From MFAQ01 sp964429015 (GTDB taxonomy: Bacteria > Patescibacteriota > Microgenomatia > UBA1400 > MFAQ01): a DNA stretch of 64,000 nucleotides. Each line of letters begins with the position of its first letter. The first letter of the stretch is position 1. A program made the translations under genes and the position numbers. The notes under the pieces are model-generated. The model saw only the letters and a list, made by a program, of their open reading frames with translations, had not been told where the DNA came from and did not search any database. This document shows positions 1 through 8,307 of this stretch, piece after piece. The stretch is taken from the NCBI GenBank assembly GCA_964429015.1, contig CAYSAM010000003.1:1-64000 (forward strand), given 5' to 3'.

Positions 1-2
1 CT

Positions 3-623
3 GTAAGTACTACGACTGATTCTGGTCAAAATAATAATCCAAACCCGAACGCTAGCACAACCAGCACTACAACTCCTGGAGGTACTGGCACTGGAGGAGG
101 TAATAATGAACCTGTTTCTACCTCTACAGCCACCACCACTCCACCAGTGGTTGTTCCACAAGACCCAAAAGTTTTAGCTTGTATTGATAAAAATATTGTG
201 GCTTGTAAAACTCAAGAATCAACCTGTATCACCAAAGTGAAAGGCCTGGTTAACAGTTGTCAGGCTAAATTTGAAGCGGGGGCGGTTACTTGTAAACGCT
301 ATGAAGCGAGAGGTAATACTTATCTGGTTAAATGTCAGTCGAACTTGTCTACTTGTCTGGCTAGTAATATTACAGCCAAAAATATTCGTTGCCAGACTAG
401 GTTTAATTTGTGTCAGATTTCAGCCAAAATTTCTCAAGACCGGGATCTAAATACAGCTAAAACTTGTTTAGCTAAGCAGGTCACTAAAAAAGAGGCTTGT
501 GAAAAAGCCTTTAGCACCAGAACTAATACTTTATTGACTCGTTGTACTTCGACTTATAGTACTTGTGAGAACAAGGTTAAAACTAAATGTATCGCCTCAG
601 TAGCACCTAAGCCAAAAAAGTAA
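3..623 (+). CDS. Cys-rich, Thr/Ser/Pro-linker secreted-type protein, 3' part only
   Basis: The reading frame is open from the left edge, so the start and any signal peptide lie outside the window; the GTG at 147 is inside the protein and not a credible start. The visible part begins with about 50 residues rich in Thr, Ser, Pro, Gly and Asn, typical of an extracellular linker. It is followed by a helical-looking Lys/Thr-rich domain with 16 Cys, many spaced about 7-10 residues apart, and a basic tail ending PKPKK. The regular Cys spacing suggests stacked helical hairpins held by disulfides. I do not recognise the family. A strong terminator follows at 655. Probably exported, but this rests on composition only. 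Confidence 0.7.
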   Translation, partial: VSTTTDSGQNNNPNPNASTTSTTTPGGTGTGGGNNEPVSTSTATTTPPVVVPQDPKVLACIDKNIVACKTQESTCITKVKGLVNSCQAKFEAGAVTCKRYEARGNTYLVKCQSNLSTCLASNITAKNIRCQTRFNLCQISAKISQDRDLNTAKTCLAKQVTKKEACEKAFSTRTNTLLTRCTSTYSTCENKVKTKCIASVAPKPKK

Positions 624-654
624 ACCAAAGTTAGTTCGTCAAGTTTTTCTTAAA

Positions 655-696
655 AAGAAGGATTTTGGGATGAGAACACCCCAAAATCCTTCTTTT
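655..696 (+). terminator. Rho-independent terminator after the Cys-rich gene
   Basis: A 15-base perfect inverted repeat (655-669 with 680-694, loop of about 10 bases) ends in a T run. It separates the upstream gene from the ribosomal cluster and its A-rich 5' arm could let it work in both directions. Confidence 0.85.
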
Positions 697-740
697 CGTT
701 AAGGGTAATAGATAAAGGAAGGGGTTTTAGGGTTATAGGG

Positions 741-769
741 TTGACGGCTAGCCGTTTTTTGTTTAGTAT
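741..769 (+). promoter_or_regulatory. Promoter of the tuf-S10 cluster
   Basis: TTGACG (741-746) and TAGTAT (764-769) are separated by 17 bases, a sigma-70-type arrangement. It is the best promoter match in the 624-906 gap upstream of tuf. Confidence 0.7.
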
Positions 770-906
770 AGTCGTTACGCATCCCGCGTGTTTTTTATTT
801 AGTCAACAATTTAACAGCTTCGGGTCCTGTCAGTCGGCAGGGTCTGGGGGCCAGTGGGGCGCTTATTCTAAGCGTAAAAACTGGTACAAATTATAATAAT
901 TTTCGT
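770..906 (+). promoter_or_regulatory. Structured leader upstream of tuf
   Basis: About 130 bases separate the predicted promoter from tuf. The leader has a GC-rich hairpin near 822-846 (GGTCCTG pairing with CAGGGTC-type sequence), a stretch GGGGGCC, and a small inverted repeat GCTTA-ttc-TAAGC near 862-876. There is no Shine-Dalgarno; the tuf ATG follows an A/T-rich stretch. It could be a site for growth-rate or ribosomal-protein feedback control, but no known leader motif was recognised. Confidence 0.35.
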
Positions 907-2100
907 ATGGCCGCAGATAAATTTGATCGTTCAAAGCCTCACGTTAACATTGGTACTATTGGCCACGTTGACCACGGCAAGACTACTTTAACAGCTTCTA
1001 TTTTGCATACACTTGATCTCAACAAGGACAAGGGCTATGGTGCCCGAGTTGAAGGTGTTGATGGTATCGATAATGCTCCTGAAGAAAAAGCCCGAGGGAT
1101 TACAATTGCTCTCCACCACAGTGAATATTGGACTCCAGGTCGTCACTATGCTCACATTGACGCTCCAGGTCACGCTGATTACATTAAAAACATGATTACC
1201 GGTGCCGCTCAAATGGACGGTGCAATCTTGGTCGTCGCTGCTACCGATGGTCCTATGCCTCAAACCAACGAACATTTGCTTTTAGCTAACCAAGTAAACG
1301 TTCCACGTTTAGTTGTTGCTCTTAACAAATGCGACATGGTTGCTGATCCAGAACTCATCGAATTAGTTGAAATGGAGATCCGTGAGAAGCTCGTCAAATA
1401 CGGTTTCGAAGAGAACACCCCAATTATCCGTGTTTCTGCTCTCAAAGCCCTAGAAGGCGACAAGGAGTCTCAAGCAGGTATCATGAAGCTTATGGAAGCT
1501 GTCGACACTTGGATTCCAGAACCAGTCAGACAACTCGACAAACCTTTCCTAATGCCTGTTGAGGACGTTTTCTCCATCAAAGGTCGTGGAACCGTCGTTA
1601 CTGGTCGTATTGAAACCGGCATCATCAAAGTTGGTGAAGAAATCGAAATCGTTGGTATCAAAGACACTACCAAATCAGTTGTTACTGGGGTTGAAATGTT
1701 CCACCAACAACTCGAACAAGGTCAGGCAGGCGACAACGTCGGTCTTCTCCTTCGCGGTATTGAAAAAGACGACGTCCAAAGAGGACAAGTCTTGGCCAAA
1801 CCTGGTTCCATCAAACCTCACACCAAATTCGAAGCCGAAGCTTATATCTTAGGCAAAGATGAAGGTGGTCGCCACACTCCTATGTTCACTGGTTACAAAC
1901 CTCAATTCTTTATCCGAACCACCGACGTTACAGGAGAAGTCAAACTCGCCGAAGGTGTCGAAATGATCATGCCTGGTGACAACGCCAAAATGAGTGTCGA
2001 ACTCATTCAGCCAATCGCTATGATTGAAGGTCAAAAATTCGCCATTCGCGAGGGTGGACTCACTGTTGGTGCTGGAGTTATTACCAAAATCATCGCCTAA
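907..2100 (+). CDS. tuf: Elongation factor Tu
   Basis: GTPase that delivers aminoacyl-tRNA to the ribosomal A site. At 397 residues it is the usual length. The P-loop GHVDHGKT is at residues 19-26, the switch-II DAPGHADY motif near residue 83, and NKCD for guanine recognition near 139; the two C-terminal beta-barrel domains are complete. It is the first gene of the ribosomal cluster, 33 bases before rpsJ, with no fusA or rpsL/rpsG beside it, so the usual str operon is split here. No SD precedes the ATG. Confidence 0.99.
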   Translation: MAADKFDRSKPHVNIGTIGHVDHGKTTLTASILHTLDLNKDKGYGARVEGVDGIDNAPEEKARGITIALHHSEYWTPGRHYAHIDAPGHADYIKNMITGAAQMDGAILVVAATDGPMPQTNEHLLLANQVNVPRLVVALNKCDMVADPELIELVEMEIREKLVKYGFEENTPIIRVSALKALEGDKESQAGIMKLMEAVDTWIPEPVRQLDKPFLMPVEDVFSIKGRGTVVTGRIETGIIKVGEEIEIVGIKDTTKSVVTGVEMFHQQLEQGQAGDNVGLLLRGIEKDDVQRGQVLAKPGSIKPHTKFEAEAYILGKDEGGRHTPMFTGYKPQFFIRTTDVTGEVKLAEGVEMIMPGDNAKMSVELIQPIAMIEGQKFAIREGGLTVGAGVITKIIA

Positions 2101-2133
2101 GTTTTCTTTATTAGCACATTTTAAAAAAGCAAT

Positions 2134-2445
2134 ATGACAGACCAACCACGCATACGCGTTAAGCTCAAGTCTTTTGACCACCGTGTCATCGATGAAGCCG
2201 CCAAAAAAATTATTCAAGCTGCTTTAGTCTCTGGCGCCAAAGTGGTTGGACCTGTTCCACTGCCCACCAAAAAGAAAGTCGTTGTCGTTACCTCCTCCCC
2301 TCACACCGACAAAGACGCTCGTGAGCAATTTGCTATTCTTACTCACAAAAGACTCATTGATATTGTTAGTCCAACTAACAAAACCATTGATTCTCTCCAG
2401 CATCTCGATCTTCCCGCTGGAGTCGGTATAGAAATTAAAATGTAG
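2134..2445 (+). CDS. rpsJ: 30S ribosomal protein S10 (uS10)
   Basis: Component of the 30S head, also known as NusE in transcription antitermination. It has 103 residues, the standard size, and carries the family signature around KLKSFDH and IDEAAKKI in the N-terminal third. It lies between tuf and rplC; the 119-base gap downstream is unusually long for this cluster and contains a terminator-like hairpin. No SD is visible upstream of the ATG. Confidence 0.98.
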   Translation: MTDQPRIRVKLKSFDHRVIDEAAKKIIQAALVSGAKVVGPVPLPTKKKVVVVTSSPHTDKDAREQFAILTHKRLIDIVSPTNKTIDSLQHLDLPAGVGIEIKM

Positions 2446-2485
2446 TCCAATTTAGATCAAAATAATAAAAAATAATCCATAAAAA

Positions 2486-2547
2486 GCTGCCCCGCCGATT
2501 ATAAAAGACTTTAAAAAAAGCCCTTTGTAGCCGGAAGGCAGGTTTTT
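2486..2547 (+). terminator. Possible attenuator between rpsJ and rplC
   Basis: GCTGCC..CCG (2486-2497) can pair with the segment CCGG..GGCAG (2531-2541) across a loop of about 33 A/T-rich bases, and five T residues follow. The shape is that of a weak terminator or attenuator at the start of the S10 operon proper. The long loop makes it uncertain. Confidence 0.35.
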
Positions 2548-2564
2548 ATGAAAACAAACAAAAT

Positions 2565-3161
2565 ATGTTAAATCAAGTATACGCAAACAAAATGAGCATG
2601 TCTCAAGCCTTCTCCGAAGGTAAGCGGATCCCCTTGACTGTCCTCTCCGTAGACCCACACACAGTTCTAGGAAACAAAACCGCAGAAAAAGATGGTTACA
2701 CTTCAGTAATCATGGGTCTTGGTACCAAAACCAAAAAAGGTAAAACCTCCGCCAAAAAAATAAAGGAAATAATTACCTCTGAATCCATGGAAAAAGACTC
2801 CCAATTAAATTTGGCTGAGATTCTTCTTCCTGGAACTGTTGTAAATGTCACCGCCATTAGTAAAGGTAAGGGCTTTACCGGTGTTATGAAGCGCTGGGGC
2901 TTTGCCGGTGGACCTCGCACCCACGGTCAATCTGATAGAGGTCGTGCTCCTGGTTCTATTGGTCGTGGTACCACTCCAGGTCGAGTTCTTCCTGGTACTC
3001 ACATGGCTGGTCACATGGGCAACACCAATGTTTGTATTCGTAATCTTCGTGTTTTTTCATTCGATCCAGAAACTAACATTCTCAAGATAACTGGTGCTAT
3101 TCCAGGTGGTCGTGGCGCTTTAGCCAAGGTTACCGTTATCAAACTAGCAGAAAACAAATAA
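2565..3161 (+). CDS. rplC: 50S ribosomal protein L3 (uL3)
   Basis: Early-assembly 50S protein whose loop reaches toward the peptidyl transferase centre. It has 198 residues. Conserved features are MSQAFSEGKRIPLTVL near the N terminus, KGFTGVMKRWGF with GGPRTHG in the central loop, and GSIGRGTTPGRV. The ATG at 2565 gives a short extension (MLNQVYANK) before the conserved start; the internal ATGs at 2592 and 2598 are alternatives. rplD follows after 5 bases. Confidence 0.97.
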   Translation: MLNQVYANKMSMSQAFSEGKRIPLTVLSVDPHTVLGNKTAEKDGYTSVIMGLGTKTKKGKTSAKKIKEIITSESMEKDSQLNLAEILLPGTVVNVTAISKGKGFTGVMKRWGFAGGPRTHGQSDRGRAPGSIGRGTTPGRVLPGTHMAGHMGNTNVCIRNLRVFSFDPETNILKITGAIPGGRGALAKVTVIKLAENK

Positions 3162-3166
3162 AGACT

Positions 3167-3778
3167 ATGGCTACCAAAAAAACCACCACCACTCCCTCAG
3201 TCAAATCATCTGATTTTTCCATCTTCAATCTCGAGGTCTCTCCATCTTTATTAGCTCAAGCTATTCACATCTACCGCGAAAATAGTCACCGAGGTGTTGC
3301 CAAAACCAAAACCAGAGGAGAGGTTGATCTAACAAAACACAAAGTCTACAAACAAAAAGGTACCGGTAATGCTCGTCATGGTGCCAAATCTTCACCTATT
3401 TATGTTGGTGGAGGTGTCGCTTTTGGACCAACTGGCTACAAAACTTCTCCCATGTCTTTAAATCAAAAGATGAAAGTCAAGGCTCTTCTTGGAATTCTCG
3501 CCTTATACAACAAAGAAGATCGTCTTAGTAAAGTCGACACTGCAAGTATTACAACTTCAAATACCAAATCTGCCTACAAGGTTTTTGGTTCCGAAAAAGC
3601 CGCCCTCGTTCACTTCGACGAAAGCAAGGATTTTATAAACTCGGTCAGCAATCTTAGTAATTTATCACTCTATTCAGCCAGACGTCTAAACGTTTATAAT
3701 GTAGCTCTTTCTTCAAAGGTCTATTTTACTAGTTCCGCTCTCGACTATTTAGCAAAACGTCTTAAACTAAACAAATAA
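3167..3778 (+). CDS. rplD: 50S ribosomal protein L4 (uL4)
   Basis: 50S protein that lines the exit tunnel; in enterobacteria it also represses its own operon. It has 203 residues. The tunnel-loop signature HKVYKQKGTGNARHG lies near residues 64-78 and is followed by a Gly-rich segment. The N terminus has a short Thr/Lys-rich extension. It follows rplC by 5 bases and ends one base before rplW. Confidence 0.97.
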   Translation: MATKKTTTTPSVKSSDFSIFNLEVSPSLLAQAIHIYRENSHRGVAKTKTRGEVDLTKHKVYKQKGTGNARHGAKSSPIYVGGGVAFGPTGYKTSPMSLNQKMKVKALLGILALYNKEDRLSKVDTASITTSNTKSAYKVFGSEKAALVHFDESKDFINSVSNLSNLSLYSARRLNVYNVALSSKVYFTSSALDYLAKRLKLNK

Positions 3779-3779
3779 T

Positions 3780-4088
3780 ATGTCTACTCCACTTATTCAT
3801 CAAAACACTATTGTTGCGCCTGTAGTTACCGAAAAGAGTTATCTTTTGGCCAAGCTCAATAAATATGCTTTCAAGGTCAGTCCTGCTGCTAGTAAATCCC
3901 AAATCAAAAAAGCTATCAAAGATCTTTTTAATGTTGACGTTCTTAGTATCAATACTGTCAAAAGAGCCGCTCGCCGTGTTCGCTCTATGAAAACTGGTCG
4001 CTACGTAAATACTCCAGTTACCAAAAAAGCTATTGTGGAAATCAAAAAAGGTCAAACAATAGAAATTTTTAACGCTCTAAAGTCATAA
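3780..4088 (+). CDS. rplW: 50S ribosomal protein L23 (uL23)
   Basis: Sits at the tunnel exit and docks signal recognition particle, trigger factor and SecYEG. It has 102 residues, with the family motif VVTEKS near residue 14 and the VLSINTVKR segment in the middle. It starts one base after the rplD stop and ends one base before rplB, so translation of these genes is probably coupled. Confidence 0.97.
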   Translation: MSTPLIHQNTIVAPVVTEKSYLLAKLNKYAFKVSPAASKSQIKKAIKDLFNVDVLSINTVKRAARRVRSMKTGRYVNTPVTKKAIVEIKKGQTIEIFNALKS

Positions 4089-4089
4089 T

Positions 4090-4848
4090 ATGAAAACTCA
4101 CACTCCCAAAAGACTCCTAACTCTAAACCAAAAGTCCTCCGGACGAAACAACTCGGGTAAAATCACCGTTCGCCATCAAGGTGGTCGCCAAAAAAGATTC
4201 CTACGTCACATTGATTGGAAGAGAAACTTAAATATTAATGCCAAAGTTGTATCTATCGAATACGATCCAAATCGTACCTCCAGTATTGCTTTGTTAGCTT
4301 ATGGAAATGGCTACAAGGACTATATATTGGCTCCAGAAGGTCTAAAGGTTGGCGACATCATCGTTTCTTCCGAGTCTGCCGAAATCAAAGTTGGCAACTG
4401 TCTTCCTCTCAAAAACATTCCTGTCGGTATCGCTATTCACAATCTAGAGATTACTCCGGGTAAAGGCGCTCAAATGGTTCGCAGTGCCGGTAATACTGCT
4501 ACAATTCAGTCCAAAGACGAGTCTGGTATTTCTGTCAAACTCCCTTCTGGAGAAATTCGCCTCTTCAAACCCAACGCCAAAGCTACCATTGGTTCACTCA
4601 GCAACCCTCACCACAAAGAAGAAATTCTTGGTAAGGCTGGCCGAGCTCGCCACAAAGGTATTCGCCCCACAGTTCGTGGTGTGGCCCAAGATCCTCGTTC
4701 TCACCCACACGGTGGAGGAGAAGGTCGCTCTGGAATCGGTATGAAGTCTCCAAAATCTCCATGGGGTAAGAGAACTATGGGTAAGCGTACTAGAAATCGT
4801 AAGAAATTTAGTAACAAAACAATTATTAAACGTCGTTACGCAAAATAA
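4090..4848 (+). CDS. rplB: 50S ribosomal protein L2 (uL2), short N terminus
   Basis: 23S rRNA-binding protein needed for subunit joining and peptidyl transfer. It has 252 residues, about 25 fewer than the usual 275, the difference being at the N terminus before the GRNNSGKITVRH motif. The C-terminal HPHGGGEGR signature, with the His linked to peptidyl transferase activity, is present near residue 205. It starts one base after rplW and precedes rpsS by 6 bases. Confidence 0.98.
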   Translation: MKTHTPKRLLTLNQKSSGRNNSGKITVRHQGGRQKRFLRHIDWKRNLNINAKVVSIEYDPNRTSSIALLAYGNGYKDYILAPEGLKVGDIIVSSESAEIKVGNCLPLKNIPVGIAIHNLEITPGKGAQMVRSAGNTATIQSKDESGISVKLPSGEIRLFKPNAKATIGSLSNPHHKEEILGKAGRARHKGIRPTVRGVAQDPRSHPHGGGEGRSGIGMKSPKSPWGKRTMGKRTRNRKKFSNKTIIKRRYAK

Positions 4849-4854
4849 AATATT

Positions 4855-5139
4855 ATGTCTAGAAGTTCTATAAAAGGGCCATATGTTGACGAAAAACTCA
4901 TAAAAAAAGTTGAGGCGTTAAAGGCCGCCGGTAAAAAAGAACCAATCAAAACTTGGGCTAGATCCAGTCAAATTCCTCCAGAATTTGTTGGCTACACCTT
5001 TTTGGTTCACAACGGAAAAGTTCACAAAGAAGTCTTTATTACTGAAGACATGGTCGGACATCGCCTAGGCGAGTTTTCCCTAACTCGTACTTTCCGTGGT
5101 CATGGTCGTATTGTTAAGAGAACCCTAACTAAGACTTAA
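4855..5139 (+). CDS. rpsS: 30S ribosomal protein S19 (uS19)
   Basis: 30S head protein near the A-site finger. It has 94 residues; RSSIKGPYVD at the N terminus and GHRLGEFSLTR near residue 64 are the family signatures. It stands in the standard rplB-rpsS-rplV order with 6-7 base gaps and no SD. Confidence 0.98.
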   Translation: MSRSSIKGPYVDEKLIKKVEALKAAGKKEPIKTWARSSQIPPEFVGYTFLVHNGKVHKEVFITEDMVGHRLGEFSLTRTFRGHGRIVKRTLTKT

Positions 5140-5146
5140 AAAGCAT

Positions 5147-5524
5147 ATGGCAAATACAGAAAAATCAACTCTCATTACCGCAAAAGCAAGCCACGTTTTA
5201 AGCTCGCCTCGCAAAACCAACCTTGTCCTCAAGGCCATTGTTGGTCGCAACGCTCTCTTTACCCTCAAACAGCTTGCTGTTCTTCCCAAAAGAGCCGCCG
5301 AACCAATCGCCAAGCTCATCAAACAAGCTGTTGGCAACGCTGTTTCTCAGCACCAAGTTTCTCCAGATTCTCTAGTTATTGATTCCGCTTTTGCTACCAA
5401 AGGCCGCACCCTCAAACGTGCTCACATTGGTGGTCGAGGCAAAACCAAGCCCTACGAGAGAATCAGCTCACACCTTACTTTAAACCTAAGGTCAACAGCC
5501 AATACTACTAAAAAAGCCAATTAA
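5147..5524 (+). CDS. rplV: 50S ribosomal protein L22 (uL22)
   Basis: Tunnel-lining 50S protein. It has 125 residues. The KTNLVLKAIVGRNA segment near residue 24 and the beta-hairpin region with HIGGRGKTKPYERISSH near residue 90 match the family, where the hairpin projects into the exit tunnel. It ends with a short Thr/Lys-rich tail, 5 bases before rpsC. Confidence 0.97.
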   Translation: MANTEKSTLITAKASHVLSSPRKTNLVLKAIVGRNALFTLKQLAVLPKRAAEPIAKLIKQAVGNAVSQHQVSPDSLVIDSAFATKGRTLKRAHIGGRGKTKPYERISSHLTLNLRSTANTTKKAN

Positions 5525-5529
5525 TCAAA

Positions 5530-6183
5530 ATGGGAAAAAAAGTCAATCCAATAGTCTTTAGAACCGGGTACATCTTCCCCACCAAATCCGTCTGGTTCTC
5601 TAGCATCAAAAACTACGCTAAATTTGTTTTGGAAGATAACAAAATTCGTCGCTTCTTAGAAGCAAAACTAAAACTTGCCGGTATTACTACTATCGACATC
5701 AAGCGTTCTATCAACTCCGTTGATATTTTTATGAACGTTTCTCGACCTGGTGTTGTTATTGGTCGCGGTGGTTCTTCACTCGAAGTTCTCAAAAAAGAAG
5801 TTGAAAAACTTCTCAAGATTAATCCAAAAGCCAAAAACTCTGTCAAAGTTAATCTTCATCCTCTAGAAATCAAAAACCCAGATAACTCAGCCCACATCAT
5901 TGCTGATCGTCTTGCTAATCAGCTCGAACACCGTTATCCTTTCCGCCGAGCCGCCAATCAAAGCATTGAAAAAGTTATGGCCGCAGGAGCCAAAGGTGTA
6001 AAACTCGTTTTTTCTGGTAGAATCGATGGAGCCGAAATCGCTCGTGTCGAAAAGTTTAAGCAGGGAAGAATTCCCACTCAAACTCTTCGTGCCAACATCG
6101 ACTACGCCGAAAAGAAAGCCCTCACCCGTTCAGGCTATGTAGGAATCAAAGTCTGGATCTATACAGGCGACATCATCAGATAA
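5530..6183 (+). CDS. rpsC: 30S ribosomal protein S3 (uS3)
   Basis: Part of the mRNA entry channel and its helicase activity. It has 217 residues. The KH-type motif GVVIGRGGSSLE is near residue 74, and the C-terminal domain carries KGVKLVFSGRIDGAEIAR near residue 155. A 48-base gap with a short palindrome separates it from rplP, wider than elsewhere in this cluster. Confidence 0.98.
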   Translation: MGKKVNPIVFRTGYIFPTKSVWFSSIKNYAKFVLEDNKIRRFLEAKLKLAGITTIDIKRSINSVDIFMNVSRPGVVIGRGGSSLEVLKKEVEKLLKINPKAKNSVKVNLHPLEIKNPDNSAHIIADRLANQLEHRYPFRRAANQSIEKVMAAGAKGVKLVFSGRIDGAEIARVEKFKQGRIPTQTLRANIDYAEKKALTRSGYVGIKVWIYTGDIIR

Positions 6184-6187
6184 TTAC

Positions 6188-6210
6188 GTGACACCGTGTC
6201 ACTCTGACAC
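6188..6210. repeat. Compact palindrome between rpsC and rplP
   Basis: GTGACAC and GTGTCAC form a 7-base inverted repeat with a one-base centre (6188-6202), and GTGTCA pairs again with TGACAC at 6205-6210, so three alternating arms overlap. It could be an operator, a small RNA structure that spaces translation, or chance. No T run follows, so it is not a terminator. Confidence 0.4.
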
Positions 6211-6231
6211 AAAACAAAAAAATAAAAACAT

Positions 6232-6645
6232 ATGTTACAACCAGCAAGACGCAAATACAGAAAAGAATTTCGAGGCAGCATGGGCGGCGTAGCCACCCGA
6301 ACCGCCACCCTTTCTTATGGTGATTTTGGTATCAAAGTTGAAGAGTGTGGCTGGTTGTCAGCCAACGAAATTGAGTCCGCTCGCCGTACTATTACTCACG
6401 CTACCAAACGTGTCGGTAAATTCTTCCTAAGAGTTTTCCCTCACAAACCAATTGGTCACAAGACTCCAGGTGCTCGTATGGGTTCTGGAAAATCTGATGT
6501 TAGTGGTTACGTAGCTGTTGTCAAGCCTGGTCAAATCCTCATGGAGCTCTCCGGAGTCACCAGAGCTGTTGCTCAAGAAGCCATCAGACTAGCAGGTCAC
6601 AAACTCTCAGTTAAAACTAAGTTTATTGCAAAAGAAAATGACTAA
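6232..6645 (+). CDS. rplP: 50S ribosomal protein L16 (uL16)
   Basis: 50S protein contacting the A-site tRNA elbow. It has 137 residues. RRKYRKEFRG at residues 6-15 and the C-terminal GVTRAVAQEAIRLAGHKL segment are the family hallmarks. Its last codons overlap the start of rpmC by 8 bases. Confidence 0.98.
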   Translation: MLQPARRKYRKEFRGSMGGVATRTATLSYGDFGIKVEECGWLSANEIESARRTITHATKRVGKFFLRVFPHKPIGHKTPGARMGSGKSDVSGYVAVVKPGQILMELSGVTRAVAQEAIRLAGHKLSVKTKFIAKEND

Positions 6646-6808
6646 AATTAAATCCGAAAAAACCATTGCTAATCTCGATGAGCTAAAAATCAAATTTGCT
6701 GACATCAAACTTCAAATCAAATCAGGTCAACAAAAAAACACCAACGCTCACAAGGCTCTCAAAAAAGAAATTGCTCAAATATTAACAAAGCCTCAATCAA
6801 CAAAGTAA
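6638..6808 (+). CDS. rpmC: 50S ribosomal protein L29 (uL29)
   Basis: Small helical hairpin protein at the tunnel exit next to L23. The ATG at 6638, inside the last codons of rplP, gives a 56-residue protein rich in Lys and Leu with two predicted helices, including the NLDELKIKFADIKLQIKSGQ segment. Identity rests on size, composition and position between rplP and rpsQ, since L29 sequences vary widely. Confidence 0.88.
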   Translation: MTKIKSEKTIANLDELKIKFADIKLQIKSGQQKNTNAHKALKKEIAQILTKPQSTK

Positions 6809-6822
6809 TTCATTAAATTAAT

Positions 6823-7047
6823 ATGAAACACCTACTCGGAACCGTCAAAAGCGATAAAAACCTCAACACTGCCATAGTGGATGTTGTTAGTTTCAAAGTT
6901 CACCCCAAATACCTCAAACGTATTAAGGTCAACAAGAGCTACGCAACACACAACACTCTAGGGGCAAAAACCGGGGACCGTGTTCGCATCGAAGAAACTC
7001 GACCAATTAGTAAAACCAAACACTGGCAAATAACCAAAATCCTATGA
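6823..7047 (+). CDS. rpsQ: 30S ribosomal protein S17 (uS17)
   Basis: OB-fold 16S rRNA-binding protein. It has 74 residues, a little shorter than the usual 80-85. The N-terminal GTVKSDKNLNTAIVDV strand pair and the central KTGDRVRIEETRPISKTKHW segment match the family. Its stop overlaps the rplN start as ATGA, indicating coupled translation. Confidence 0.95.
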   Translation: MKHLLGTVKSDKNLNTAIVDVVSFKVHPKYLKRIKVNKSYATHNTLGAKTGDRVRIEETRPISKTKHWQITKIL

Positions 7048-7418
7048 TTCAACTAAGATCTGTTCTCAAAGTAGCCGACAACTCCGGCGCAAAACTCGTA
7101 AAAGTCGCTTTAGTTCATGGTGGCTCAAGACGCCGCTTTGGTTATATTGGCGATGTCGTCACCGCAGTTGTCGAAGGTGCAGACACCAACGGCGCTGTCA
7201 AAGACAAACAACTCGTTAAGGCTGTTATCGTTAGAACTCGAAAAGAAACTCGTCGCCCTGACGGTTCCTACATTAGATTCGACGAAAACGCCGCAGTTAT
7301 TATCGACTCTATCTCTGGCAAACAACCTCTAGGTACTCGTATCTTTGGACCCATTGCTCGCGAAGTCAAAGACGCAGGTTTTAGCAAGATAGCATCCCTA
7401 GCACCAGAAGTAGTATAA
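7044..7418 (+). CDS. rplN: 50S ribosomal protein L14 (uL14)
   Basis: Intersubunit-bridge protein of the 50S subunit. It has 124 residues, close to the standard 122, and begins with MIQLRSVLKVADNSGAK, the strongest signature of the family; DENAAVII near residue 84 and a GTRIFGPIAREV segment follow. It starts within the rpsQ stop. Confidence 0.98.
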   Translation: MIQLRSVLKVADNSGAKLVKVALVHGGSRRRFGYIGDVVTAVVEGADTNGAVKDKQLVKAVIVRTRKETRRPDGSYIRFDENAAVIIDSISGKQPLGTRIFGPIAREVKDAGFSKIASLAPEVV

Positions 7419-7423
7419 AGCTT

Positions 7424-7747
7424 ATGTTTAAATTCAAAATCAACGACACAGTCCAAATTACTGCCGGCAAAGACAAAGGTCGCACTGGTAAAATCCTCAA
7501 AGTTTTACCTGTGGCTCAAAAAGTTTTAGTCGAAGGTATCAATCTTTACAAAAAACACATTAAACCAAAAGGTAACGAGGCTGGTACTATTGTCACCCTT
7601 CCTCGCGCCATCTCAACTGCCTCTGTCGCCATCATCTGTACTAGCTGCGGCAAACCTACCAGAGTCGGTTTCGATGCCTCCCAAAGCCCCAAAGTTCGTG
7701 TTTGTCACAAGTGCCGACAGGTTATCAAGTCCGACACCAAAAAATAA
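7424..7747 (+). CDS. rplX: 50S ribosomal protein L24 (uL24) with C-terminal zinc ribbon
   Basis: Assembly-initiating 50S protein. It has 107 residues. The KOW motif DTVQITAGKDKGRTGKILKV is near the N terminus. The C-terminal third has CTSCG and CHKC pairs that probably hold zinc, as in many bacterial L24 proteins. It starts 5 bases after rplN. Confidence 0.96.
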   Translation: MFKFKINDTVQITAGKDKGRTGKILKVLPVAQKVLVEGINLYKKHIKPKGNEAGTIVTLPRAISTASVAIICTSCGKPTRVGFDASQSPKVRVCHKCRQVIKSDTKK

Positions 7748-7752
7748 CACCT

Positions 7753-8298
7753 ATGCAAACACTTAAACAACGCTTCCAAAAAGAAATTCGTCCAGCTCTT
7801 CAAAAAGAACTCGGTTTGGTTTCTATAGAGGAAACTCCAAAAATAACCAAGATCACCGTAAATACTTCTTCCAAAGATTTCAAAACCGATAAGGAATTCT
7901 TAGCAAAAACCAAAGATTGGCTAAGCAAGATTACAGGTCAAAAACCTTCTGAGAGAAGATCTTCTGGTGCTATTGCCGCTTTTAATCTTCGCGAAAACGA
8001 AGTTGTCGGACTCAAAGTTACCTTAAGAGGTGACAGAATGTACGATTTTTACCAAAAGTTAGTAACTATTGTTTTACCTCGTCTAAAAGACTTTCAAGGT
8101 GTTTCTCGTACCACATTCGATCAAAATGGTAACTACTCTCTTGGTTTAGTCGAACAAATAGTGTTTCCTGAAGTAGAATATGATAAAATCGGGAGGATTC
8201 AAGGGCTACAAATCACTATTTCCACTAGTGCTTCCAATCCAGCAGACGCCGAGAGACTTCTCGAGGAACTAGGTATGCCTTTTACAAAAAAATCATAA
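7753..8298 (+). CDS. rplE: 50S ribosomal protein L5 (uL5)
   Basis: Binds 5S rRNA in the central protuberance. The ATG at 7753, 5 bases after the rplX stop, is preferred over an in-frame GTG inside rplX; it gives 181 residues, the standard length. The segment GQKPSERRSSGAIAAFNLRE and the GLVEQIVFPEVEYDKI region match the family. Confidence 0.97.
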   Translation: MQTLKQRFQKEIRPALQKELGLVSIEETPKITKITVNTSSKDFKTDKEFLAKTKDWLSKITGQKPSERRSSGAIAAFNLRENEVVGLKVTLRGDRMYDFYQKLVTIVLPRLKDFQGVSRTTFDQNGNYSLGLVEQIVFPEVEYDKIGRIQGLQITISTSASNPADAERLLEELGMPFTKKS

Positions 8299-8307
8299 AT
8301 ATCGAAC

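Noticed and set aside
147..149. GTG start for the Cys-rich protein
   Set aside because: The frame is open to the window edge with a linker-type sequence, so this is an internal Val codon.
988..1275. Reverse-strand frames inside tuf and other ribosomal genes
   Set aside because: They are shadows of strongly conserved genes on the other strand.
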